From Candidatus Omnitrophota bacterium (GTDB lineage: Bacteria > Omnitrophota > Gorgyraeia > Tantalellales > Tantalellaceae): a stretch of DNA of 6,496 bases. Numbering within the stretch: position 1 is the stretch's first letter; the number at the start of each line of letters is the position of its first letter. The notes under the pieces are model-generated. The model ran no database searches, was not told the DNA's origin, and saw only the letters and a list, made by a program, of their open reading frames with translations. Shown here piece after piece: positions 1 through 5,702 of the stretch. The DNA lies in the NCBI GenBank assembly GCA_018814505.1, contig JAHIZQ010000070.1, forward strand, positions 1-6,496. The letters are read 5' to 3'. The position numbers and the translations under genes were made by a program.

Positions 1-1
1 G

Positions 2-367
2 CAAATAACAAACAGAATAAAATTAGATTTTCGCAGAGAAGAAGACTTGTTGAAATTATTTAAATATGAAACTTCGGAAAGTAATTTTGTAGCGTCAGCG
101 GATGGAAAAAAAGTTTTCTTTATAAAATTTAAAATTTCGCCTCAAAGCGCGGAAGATGCCGATTTGAATTTAATGAAAATAGGGGAAATTATAAAAATAG
201 CGAATGACGTTGTATACGGATATAAATTTAAAAAATTTGATTTTTTAATGCTTGAAGATCAGTTAAGCAATGCGGTATTAACGATAAAAGAAAAAGACGT
301 TTTTAACTTTAACAAAAAACGATTGTCAGTTAAAGATGTTGTAGAAGCCCCGGCAGGTTATTTTTGA
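2..367 (+). CDS. hypothetical protein, 3' end only (partial at left edge)
   Basis: I do not recognise this protein. The frame is open from the first complete codon at position 2 to a TGA at 365-367 and shows about 121 residues. No stop lies upstream in frame. The in-frame TTG codons at 47 and 50 lack a good Shine-Dalgarno sequence, so I treat this as the C-terminal part of a longer gene whose start is outside the window. The visible part is soluble-looking, lysine- and phenylalanine-rich, with alternating hydrophobic and charged residues suggesting beta strands. It has no signal peptide, membrane segment, cysteine or known motif. It ends 69 bp before the transketolase gene on the same strand. 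In genomes with a split transketolase that slot often holds the N-terminal subunit, but this protein has no thiamine-diphosphate-binding motif and is not that subunit. Confidence is good that it is coding and low on any function. Confidence 0.6.
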   Translation, partial: QITNRIKLDFRREEDLLKLFKYETSESNFVASADGKKVFFIKFKISPQSAEDADLNLMKIGEIIKIANDVVYGYKFKKFDFLMLEDQLSNAVLTIKEKDVFNFNKKRLSVKDVVEAPAGYF

Positions 368-436
368 AAGGTATAAATATCGGGCGTAAATTGGCAAATA
401 GGCTATTCGGTTAACCAATAAAACAGGAGTTATTTA

Positions 437-1399
437 ATGAAAGAGGAAACATTAAAAAAAGAAGCAACAAGAGATGGTTTCGGAAGAGCCTTACTTGCTT
501 TAGGAGAAACAAATAAAAATGTGGTTGTTTTGTCCGCGGATCTTACAGAATCCGTAAGGGCGCATTGGTTTAAGGAAAAATATCCGGATCGTTTTGTTAG
601 CCATGGTGTCGCGGAACAGGACATGATAAGTACTGCCGCGGGTCTTGCGTTGTCTGGGAAAATTCCTTTCGCGTGTACATTTGGAGCTTTTGCTAGCGGA
701 AGAGCGTGGGATCAGGTGAGAGTTTCGGTAGCATATATGAACCTTAATGTAAATATTGCAGGAAGCCATGGAGGAATTTCTGTCGGAGAAGACGGCGCGA
801 CTCATCAGGCTTTAGAAGAAATAGCGCTTATGAGAATAATTCCAAACATGACAGTTGTGGTACCGGCAGACGCAGAAGAAGCGTATTTGGCAACGATACA
901 GGCGGCAGGAATTCCCGGGCCCGTTTATCTAAGATTAGGTAGAGAAAAAGTTTCGGTGATAAAGGACAAACCAGAATTTAAAATTGGCGTAGCGAGTCAG
1001 CTTATGGATGGGTCGGATGTTACAATAATCGCGTGCGGACACATGGTTACAAGAGCCTTAAGCGCGGCGTATAATCTTAAAAACAAAAATATTCAGGCAA
1101 GAGTTATAAATCTGCATACCCCTAACCCCATAGATGCTGGTTCAATAATAAAAGCCGCTAAAGAAACTGGGGCGGTACTTACGGTTGAAGAGCATACCAT
1201 TTATGGCGGCATGGGAAGCGCTGTAGCCGAAGTTTTGGTGGAAGAATATCCCGTTCCAATGAAGCTTATGGGAATCCGCGGAAAATTTGGAACAAGTGGA
1301 GACCCGGAAGCATTATATGAGCATTTCGAATTAACAGAAAAACATATTGTTCTGGAAGCTGAAAAATTGATAAAACGTAAAAGTAAATCGAAAACATGA
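437..1399 (+). CDS. transketolase, C-terminal subunit (split transketolase)
   Basis: This is the C-terminal half of a two-subunit transketolase (320 aa; such subunits are usually a little over 300). It carries the pyrimidine-binding and C-terminal domains. With a separate N-terminal subunit it would form the thiamine-diphosphate enzyme that moves two-carbon units between sugar phosphates in the cytoplasm. Visible family marks are VSHGVAEQDM (residues 55-63) with the cofactor-activating glutamate at E60, the GSHGG and VGEDGATHQ stretch at 109-124, VPADAEEA at 142-149, VYLRLGR at 163-169, and the C-terminal domain with EEHTIYGGMGSA at 251-262. The ATG at 437 follows AGGAG (425-429) at 7 nt. The protein starts where the subunit normally starts, so it is naturally split, not truncated. 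A DXS or a dehydrogenase E1 beta subunit share this fold, but the motif wording is that of transketolase. It would supply ribose 5-phosphate, the substrate of the Prs encoded downstream. The N-terminal subunit is not in the window. Confidence 0.93.
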   Translation: MKEETLKKEATRDGFGRALLALGETNKNVVVLSADLTESVRAHWFKEKYPDRFVSHGVAEQDMISTAAGLALSGKIPFACTFGAFASGRAWDQVRVSVAYMNLNVNIAGSHGGISVGEDGATHQALEEIALMRIIPNMTVVVPADAEEAYLATIQAAGIPGPVYLRLGREKVSVIKDKPEFKIGVASQLMDGSDVTIIACGHMVTRALSAAYNLKNKNIQARVINLHTPNPIDAGSIIKAAKETGAVLTVEEHTIYGGMGSAVAEVLVEEYPVPMKLMGIRGKFGTSGDPEALYEHFELTEKHIVLEAEKLIKRKSKSKT

Positions 1400-1477
1400 A
1401 AATGCCGTAGGTGAGGTTCTCAGGGTCCTCCCATAACAGTAAATAGTGAATCGTTAGCAACACAAAGGAAATGCATC

Positions 1478-2341
1478 ATGTTGTTTACCGCTCCTGCCAA
1501 AGTAAACCTTTATCTTAAGATTATTTCCCGGAGAGAGGATGGATATCACAACATTGAAACGCTTTTTGAAAAAATAGCGTTATGTGATAAAATTTCGATT
1601 GAAAAAGCGGAAAAAAACACGCGAATTGTATGCAGTGATTTAAGTATACCAACGGATAAAAATAGTCTGCTAGGTCGTGCTGTGACTTTGTTCAAAGAGA
1701 AAGCCGAAATAAGCGATAATTTTTTGATTAAAATAAAAAAAAATATACCTGTTTCAGCGGGGCTAGGAGGTGGGTCTAGTGACGCGGCAACGGTTTTGCA
1801 GGGGCTTAATGAGGTAACTGGTAATTTAATTGAAAAACATAAGATCGTTGAGATGGGAAAAATGCTGGGGGCAGATGTGCCTTTTTTTTTAGGGAAAACC
1901 AGTTTTGCCTATGGTAGGGAACGCGGAGATAAAGTGGAAGAACTGCAAACTGAACTTAAAATGTGGCATATACTGGTGAGCCCGCCTTTTGGCATTTCAA
2001 CAAAGGAAGTCTACCAGAATGTATCCGCTTTTGGCTTGACAAAGAATAGGTGCCTTGATAGAATGTTCAGCGCTTTTTTGGGGGAAAAGAATATTGTGGA
2101 AGTAGGGAAAAATCTTCATAACGATTTACAAACAATAGTATTACGAAGATGGCCCGTTTTAGAAAAAGTGTTTTTGGAGATTAGGAAAACAAAAGCGGAA
2201 GGTGTTCTTTTGTCCGGGACGGGATCAACGATTTTTGGCATTTATAAAACGGAAAATGATGCGAGTAGTAGCGCGGAGAAACTTTGCAGGGTGTTTCGTG
2301 CGAACGAAAACTGGAGAGTCGAGGTTGCGACTACGTATTAA
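1478..2341 (+). CDS. ispE: 4-diphosphocytidyl-2-C-methyl-D-erythritol kinase
   Basis: IspE phosphorylates the 2-hydroxyl of CDP-methylerythritol with ATP, the fourth step of the MEP pathway to isopentenyl diphosphate, in the cytoplasm. The 287-residue length is normal. It is a GHMP kinase with all expected landmarks: APAKVNLYLKI at the N-terminus with the catalytic lysine K8; DGYHNIETLF (residues 21-30) for substrate binding; the ATP loop PVSAGLGGGSSDAA (91-104); GADVPFFLG (131-139) with the catalytic aspartate D133; and the third motif LLSGTGSTIF (244-253). The ATG at 1478 has AGGAA at 1466-1470, 7 nt away. Another ATG at 1471 is out of frame. The gene lies 78 nt after the transketolase stop. 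That gap has only a weak GAGG/CCTC stem and no T-run, so co-transcription is likely. Neighbouring tRNA-Gln, prs and rplY agree with known ispE contexts. Confidence 0.97.
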   Translation: MLFTAPAKVNLYLKIISRREDGYHNIETLFEKIALCDKISIEKAEKNTRIVCSDLSIPTDKNSLLGRAVTLFKEKAEISDNFLIKIKKNIPVSAGLGGGSSDAATVLQGLNEVTGNLIEKHKIVEMGKMLGADVPFFLGKTSFAYGRERGDKVEELQTELKMWHILVSPPFGISTKEVYQNVSAFGLTKNRCLDRMFSAFLGEKNIVEVGKNLHNDLQTIVLRRWPVLEKVFLEIRKTKAEGVLLSGTGSTIFGIYKTENDASSSAEKLCRVFRANENWRVEVATTY

Positions 2342-2494
2342 ACCTGGCTAGTGCTATCGCTTTGAGGAGAGGAAAGGAATATAAGAGAGTATACAAAATT
2401 CTGGTTTTTGCCGTAGAAATTAATATAAACCGGAACAAACAAAAACGTGCAAAAAGGAGATTTACGTTTATTTCTGACAGGTATTAGGAAGTTT

Positions 2495-2510
2495 TTCGGT
2501 ATATGCCGAA
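2495..2510 (+). other. small hairpin in the spoVG leader
   Basis: TTCGGT (2495-2500) pairs with GCCGAA (2505-2510), five Watson-Crick pairs plus one G-U, around the loop ATAT. The T-run lies on the 5' side and nothing U-rich follows, so it is not a terminator of rightward transcription. It ends 14 nt before the spoVG Shine-Dalgarno sequence (AAAGGAG, 2525-2531). The ATG of a possible 12-codon leader ORF (2503) sits in the loop and 3' arm. A regulatory role is only inferred. Confidence 0.4.
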
Positions 2511-2541
2511 CGTCCATCTAAGCGAAAGGAGAGATGCATGA
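2503..2541 (+). CDS. possible 12-codon leader ORF overlapping the spoVG start
   Basis: The frame ATG...TGA encodes MPNVHLSERRDA. Its TGA (2539-2541) overlaps the spoVG ATG (2538-2540) as ATGA, the usual arrangement for translational coupling. An AGGAAG at 2486-2491 lies 11 nt upstream, a long spacing for a ribosome site. The start codon is within the small hairpin at 2495-2510. A short frame like this can arise by chance and there is no protein-level support, so this is tentative. The spoVG start has its own strong ribosome site inside this frame, so spoVG would not depend on the leader. Confidence 0.2.
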   Translation: MPNVHLSERRDA

Positions 2542-3056
2542 AAATTACGGAAGTGAGGATTTTTCCGACAGAGAGCAAAGACGGTAAACTTAAAGCATTT
2601 GCTACCATGACATTTGATGATTGGTTTGTTGTCAGAAACGTAAAAGTTATACAGGGAAATAATGGTCTTTTCGTAGCTATGCCTTCCAGGAAGGCTGTGG
2701 AAGCTTGTTCGAAATGTAGGTTTAAAAATGTAGTAGGGAGCAAATACTGCAATCAGTGTGGTAGTCAGTTGAAAGAGATAAGTTTTCCTCAAGGAAATGA
2801 CGAAAACGATAAGTATAACAGTCATATGGATATAGCGCACCCTATAACACAGGATTGTCGGGTTTATATACAGGACAGAATACTGGACGCGTATATGAAA
2901 GATAAGCATGAAAAAACTGGCGAAGGAGCATCTTTAGAGAGTTCTAAAAAAGAGAAAATAGAAGCCTTTTCTCAACCAGTATCGTCAATTTTGGAAACTA
3001 TTCAGACGGTAAGTGAGCCGGGGATAGACATAGGCGCGCAGGATATAGAGCTGTAA
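2538..3056 (+). CDS. spoVG: SpoVG-family protein with an internal zinc-ribbon-like insertion
   Basis: SpoVG proteins are small nucleic-acid-binding regulators, named for Bacillus sporulation and septation but widespread in non-sporulating bacteria. The N-terminal core is unmistakable: MKITEVRIFP, TFDDWFVVRNVKVI and GNNGLFVAMPSRK (residues 40-52). The rest of the core resumes at DIAHPIT (98-104) and RVYIQDRILDAY (108-119). Canonical SpoVG has only about six residues between MPS(K/R) and the DIAHPI motif and totals about 85-100 aa. Here residues 53-97 form a long insert containing C57-x2-C60-x10-C71-x2-C74, a zinc-ribbon pattern (CSKC ... CNQCG). Residues 121-172 form a polar, probably disordered C-terminal extension, giving 172 aa. 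ATG 2538 is 6 nt after AAAGGAG (2525-2531). The gene lies 196 nt after ispE and 52 nt before tRNA-Gln. Family assignment is secure. The metal site is inferred from cysteine spacing, and the protein's targets are unknown. Confidence 0.92.
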   Translation: MKITEVRIFPTESKDGKLKAFATMTFDDWFVVRNVKVIQGNNGLFVAMPSRKAVEACSKCRFKNVVGSKYCNQCGSQLKEISFPQGNDENDKYNSHMDIAHPITQDCRVYIQDRILDAYMKDKHEKTGEGASLESSKKEKIEAFSQPVSSILETIQTVSEPGIDIGAQDIEL

Positions 3057-3108
3057 AAAGCACGAGGAGTATGGGTTGCTGGTTTACCAGGAAAGCCGGT
3101 TTTTCGGT

Positions 3109-3182
3109 TGGCGGGTAGTGTAATGGTAGCACCGCAGCTTTTGGAGCTGCTTGTCAAGGTTCGAACCCTTGCCCGCCAGCCA
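3109..3182 (+). tRNA. tRNA-Gln (anticodon UUG, CCA encoded)
   Basis: The complete cloverleaf can be folded by eye. The acceptor stem TGGCGGG (3109-3115) pairs with CCCGCCA (3172-3178), followed by discriminator G (3179) and an encoded CCA (3180-3182). The D stem is GTG (3118-3120) with CAC (3130-3132), enclosing TAATGGTAG. The anticodon stem GCAGC/GCTGC (3134-3138/3146-3150) closes the loop TTTTGGA with anticodon TTG at 3141-3143. The T arm is CAAGG-TTCGAAC-CCTTG (3155-3171). The U1-A72 pair and G73 are typical glutamine identity features. It reads CAA codons, and CAG by wobble. It lies 52 nt after spoVG and 124 nt before glmU in the same direction. I see no good promoter of its own, so it is probably processed from the operon transcript. 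Confidence 0.97.
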
Positions 3183-3204
3183 ATTGTGCCAAAGGCAGAA
3201 TTGG
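3180..3204 (+). other. strong hairpin abutting the tRNA-Gln 3' end
   Basis: CCAATT (3180-3185) pairs with AATTGG (3199-3204), and TGCC (3187-3190) pairs with GGCA (3194-3197) around the loop AAA. A single G/G mismatch separates the two stems. The first three bases of the left arm are the encoded CCA of the tRNA, so this fold competes with a free CCA end. No T-run follows, so it is a poor intrinsic terminator. It may be a processing or stability element of the tRNA-glmU transcript, which is inference. Confidence 0.5.
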
Positions 3205-3306
3205 TGCTATGCAGTTGAGAACAGCAAAAAGTATTAGACAAAAAAAGAGAATGCGAAGGATGAACACATAAAGCGTAAAATGTAACGGAAAATTCGGATA
3301 CAAAAA

Positions 3307-4551
3307 ATGAACAATATTACGGCGGTTATTCTTTCTGCAGGGCTTGGAACCAGGATGAGAACGAGAGTTCCCAAGGTTCTGCATCTTGTCGGATCAAAAA
3401 CGATTTTAAGAAGAATTATTGATAATCTAAAAGCCAGTGGGATAACAAACATAGCGGCAGTTGTAGGATATAAAGCTGAAAGCATAGAACGTTCTTTTAA
3501 AAGCGAGATAGAGCTTATTCGTCAAGACCAGCTTCTTGGGTCAGGGGATGCGTTAGCCCAAGCAATTAATTACATAAAAGACGCGGAGTTGGTTTTAGTT
3601 ACTTGCGGTGACGCGCCGCTAATTTCTGCAGATACTTTTCTCAGGGTAATCGAAAAGCATATAAAAGAGAAAGCGGCATGCACAATTTTAACTTGTAATA
3701 TGCCAAACCCTTATTCTTATGGAAGAATTGTGAGAGAGAAAACGGGAACTGTAATAGGAATTATTGAAGAAAAAGATGCTACACCAGAAGAAAAGAACAT
3801 CAAAGAGGTTAATGCCGGTACATACTGTTTTTGCGTTAATGGTTTGAAGGAATTTATAAAACAGATTAAAATAAATGAGAAAAAGAAAGAGTTTTATCTT
3901 ACGGATATAGTTGATATCTTAGCGAAAAACAATAAGAAAATAAGTGCGGAAACTTGTAACCCTGAAGAAGTTATAGGAATAAATTCAAGGAAAGATTTAG
4001 CCGAAGTGAATGATATTATAAATAAAAAAACGCTCAACAAATTAATGGATTCGGGAGTTACGATAATAAGCCCGGAATCTACATATATTGATGAAGACGC
4101 TATTGTTGGGAAAGACACCATAATATTTCCGAATACCGTTATTGAAGGAGATGTAGAAATTGCCGAAGAATGCCGTATCGGTCCTTTTGCTAGGATTCGT
4201 TCAGGGAGCAGGATTTCCTTTAAAGTTGAAATAGGAAATTTTGTGGAAATATGCCGGACTAAAATAGGGGAAGGGACAAGAGTTAAACATCACGCGTATC
4301 TGGGGGATGCGGTTGTGGGTAACAATGTAAACATAGGCGCCGGAGTTATTACGGCAAACTATGACGGAGAGAAAAAAAACATTACGATAATAGATGATAA
4401 TGTTTTTGTTGGGGTAGGGTCGATTTTTATCGCGCCGGTTAAAATCGGGAAAAATGCTAAAATAGGTGCGGGGAGTGTTGTTACAAAAAATAAAGACGTT
4501 CCTGACGGAGCCGTAGTAATGGGTGTGCCCGCGAAGCCTTATAATGCTTAA
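3307..4551 (+). CDS. glmU: bifunctional UDP-N-acetylglucosamine pyrophosphorylase / glucosamine-1-phosphate N-acetyltransferase
   Basis: GlmU acetylates glucosamine-1-phosphate and couples the product to UTP, giving UDP-GlcNAc for peptidoglycan and lipopolysaccharide in the cytoplasm. The N-terminal uridylyltransferase domain shows LSAGLGTRM (residues 9-17), PKVLH with K23, GDAPLIS with the metal-binding D102, YGRIVRE (138-144), EVNAGTY (167-173) and GINSR with N226. The C-terminal left-handed beta helix has the acetyltransferase residues: FARIRSG (294-300), catalytic H328 in KHHAYLGDA, NIGAG (342-346) and NYDG (351-354). Both activities therefore look intact. It has 414 aa against 456 in E. 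coli; the final helical tail is missing and it ends MGVPAKPYNA, like simpler hexapeptide acyltransferases. In the UTP-site loop the usual EQLGTGHA reads QLLGSGDA. ATG 3307 fits the family start, but the ribosome site is weak (GGAT at 3296-3299). The upstream spacer follows tRNA-Gln. Confidence 0.95.
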   Translation: MNNITAVILSAGLGTRMRTRVPKVLHLVGSKTILRRIIDNLKASGITNIAAVVGYKAESIERSFKSEIELIRQDQLLGSGDALAQAINYIKDAELVLVTCGDAPLISADTFLRVIEKHIKEKAACTILTCNMPNPYSYGRIVREKTGTVIGIIEEKDATPEEKNIKEVNAGTYCFCVNGLKEFIKQIKINEKKKEFYLTDIVDILAKNNKKISAETCNPEEVIGINSRKDLAEVNDIINKKTLNKLMDSGVTIISPESTYIDEDAIVGKDTIIFPNTVIEGDVEIAEECRIGPFARIRSGSRISFKVEIGNFVEICRTKIGEGTRVKHHAYLGDAVVGNNVNIGAGVITANYDGEKKNITIIDDNVFVGVGSIFIAPVKIGKNAKIGAGSVVTKNKDVPDGAVVMGVPAKPYNA

Positions 4552-4635
4552 AGGGCAAGCTTGGTACGAGAAAATAGTGGGGTTGTAACGCAAAAAAATA
4601 GTCCGGTGGTCGCGTAGGATAGGATGAAAATTTAC

Positions 4636-4650
4636 TCCAAGTGACTTGGA
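4636..4650. promoter_or_regulatory. 15-bp perfect palindrome after glmU
   Basis: TCCAAGTGACTTGGA is a perfect inverted repeat with seven-base arms around a central G. As RNA it would form six pairs with a TGA loop. It starts 84 nt after the glmU stop and lies 95 nt before the prs ATG. Only AT-rich sequence follows, without a T-run, so it is not a good terminator. The shape would also suit a dimeric repressor operator. Which of these it is cannot be told from one window. Confidence 0.35.
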
Positions 4651-4666
4651 CATTAATTTAACAAAA

Positions 4667-4721
4667 TGATTTCAATCCGCTGAGATTTATCCTGAGCGGA
4701 AGTGAAGGGGTTTTGGAATCA
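4667..4721. repeat. imperfect palindromic intergenic element upstream of prs
   Basis: Outer arms TGATTTCAA (4667-4675) and TTGGAATCA (4713-4721) pair over nine positions with one G-U. They are directly continued on the left by TCCGCT (4676-4681), which pairs with AGCGGA (4695-4700). The inner loop is GAGATTTATCCTG and the 12-nt bulge at 4701-4712 is AGTGAAGGGGTT. The right half, ATCCTGAGCGGAAGTGAAGG, resembles a motif I remember as common in bacterial intergenic regions (TCCTGAGCGNAGTCGAAGG and its inverse), so this may be a diverged copy of a dispersed palindromic repeat. It ends 11 nt before the prs ribosome site and could also shape the 5' leader. Confidence 0.45.
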
Positions 4722-4731
4722 TAGTCTCATT

Positions 4732-4737
4732 GAGGAG
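4732..4737 (+). promoter_or_regulatory. ribosome binding site that fixes the prs start
   Basis: GAGGAG at 4732-4737 lies 8 nt before the ATG at 4746. An in-frame GTG at 4737 shares its first base with this site and so cannot use it. The ATG start is therefore preferred. Confidence 0.8.
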
Positions 4738-4745
4738 TGTTTAGT

Positions 4746-5681
4746 ATGGATAAATTGATGATTTTCTCAGGAAACGCGAATGCGAAGTTAACACGAAATA
4801 TTTGTAACGGTTTAAATACTTCTCCTGGAAAAATAGATGTATCTCGATTTTGCGACGGAGAGACAAAAGTAAAAATAAAGCAAAATGTTCGGGGCAAAGA
4901 TGTTTTTATTGTTCAGTCTACATGTCATCCGGCGAATGAAAATCTTATGGAACTTTTAATTGTGATAGACGCGATGAAAAGGGCTTCAGCTCGAAGGATT
5001 ACAGCTGTATTGCCTTATTTCGGATATGCGCGTCAAGACAGAAAAGATCAGCCAAGGGTGCCGATCACGGCAAAATTAACGGCTAATTTATTGGCAAGAG
5101 CGGGCGCGAACAGGGTTCTTACGATTGATTTACACGCGGGACAGCTTCAGGGGTTTTTTGATATACCTTTAGATCATTTATACGCGATAAGTATCTTTGA
5201 AGAGTATTTTAAAGCGAAAGAGTTAAAGGACATGGTGATTGTCTCTCCCGATGTCGGCGGGATAAAAATGGCAAGGGCTTACGCGAAAAGATTTGATGCT
5301 GGGCTTGCCATTGTTGACAAAAGGCGCATAAGTGATGTTACCGCGGAAGTAATGCATATTATGGGAGACGTGAACGGCAAAAACGTAATTCTTGTAGATG
5401 ATATTGTTGCTACCGCGGGAAGTTTAACAGAAGCGGCAAGCGCCCTTAAAAAGAACGGGGCAAAAGATATTTACGCGGCAATTAGTCATGCGGTGCTTTG
5501 CGGACCGGCAATGGAAAGGATAAAGGGCTCAGCCATCAAAGAGTTGGTTGTAACGGACACTATTACAATAGATGAATCAAAAAAAGTAAAGAATATTGTG
5601 CAATTATCAGTCGCGAATCTCTTAGGAGAAGCAATCAGGCGCATACATAATGAAGAGTCTGTCAGCGCTTTATTTGAATAG
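4746..5681 (+). CDS. prs: ribose-phosphate pyrophosphokinase (PRPP synthetase)
   Basis: Prs transfers pyrophosphate from ATP to ribose 5-phosphate, making PRPP for purine, pyrimidine, NAD, histidine and tryptophan synthesis in the cytoplasm. From ATG 4746 it has 311 aa, close to the class I length of about 315. Motifs are SRFCDGET (residues 33-40), the ATP-binding YFGYARQDRK (91-100), the metal-binding DLHAGQLQGFF (128-138), the catalytic KRR loop (192-194) and the ribose-phosphate loop VDDIVATAGS (217-226). In that loop D218 and D219 are kept. The aspartate and final threonine of the common DDxxDTAGT form are A222 and S226 here, a variation I believe occurs in other bacteria. A GTG nine bases upstream is in frame but lies in the ribosome site. 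The gene follows a 194-nt structured spacer after glmU and precedes rplY, a common pairing. Confidence 0.97.
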   Translation: MDKLMIFSGNANAKLTRNICNGLNTSPGKIDVSRFCDGETKVKIKQNVRGKDVFIVQSTCHPANENLMELLIVIDAMKRASARRITAVLPYFGYARQDRKDQPRVPITAKLTANLLARAGANRVLTIDLHAGQLQGFFDIPLDHLYAISIFEEYFKAKELKDMVIVSPDVGGIKMARAYAKRFDAGLAIVDKRRISDVTAEVMHIMGDVNGKNVILVDDIVATAGSLTEAASALKKNGAKDIYAAISHAVLCGPAMERIKGSAIKELVVTDTITIDESKKVKNIVQLSVANLLGEAIRRIHNEESVSALFE

Positions 5682-5702
5682 CAACCAATAAGAATTTTAT
5701 TC

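Noticed and set aside
372..378. TATAAAT as a -10 promoter box before the transketolase gene
   Set aside because: No -35-like hexamer lies at a suitable distance, and such strings are common in AT-rich DNA.
409..416. GGTTAACC palindrome before the transketolase gene, within ATTGG...CCAAT arms (390-394/415-419)
   Set aside because: The arms are only five bases with a 20-nt loop and no T-run; this is not distinguishable from chance.
2284..2487. 67-codon + strand frame starting with TTG inside the ispE 3' end
   Set aside because: It overlaps ispE by 58 nt, has no ribosome site, and the translated part past ispE looks like random AT-rich sequence.
2484..2909. 141-codon - strand frame opposite spoVG
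   Set aside because: It is a shadow of a well-supported gene, with no ribosome site and no recognisable protein features.
3251..3271. Six-codon frame before glmU as a leader peptide
   Set aside because: It has no ribosome site, is too short, and is separated from the glmU start by 35 nt.
4201..4653. 150-codon - strand frame opposite the glmU 3' end
   Set aside because: It lies antisense to the beta-helix coding region of glmU and has no family motif.
4737..4745. GTG start for prs nine bases upstream of the ATG
   Set aside because: The GTG overlaps the GAGGAG ribosome site. The ATG at 4746 has correct spacing and matches the family N-terminus.
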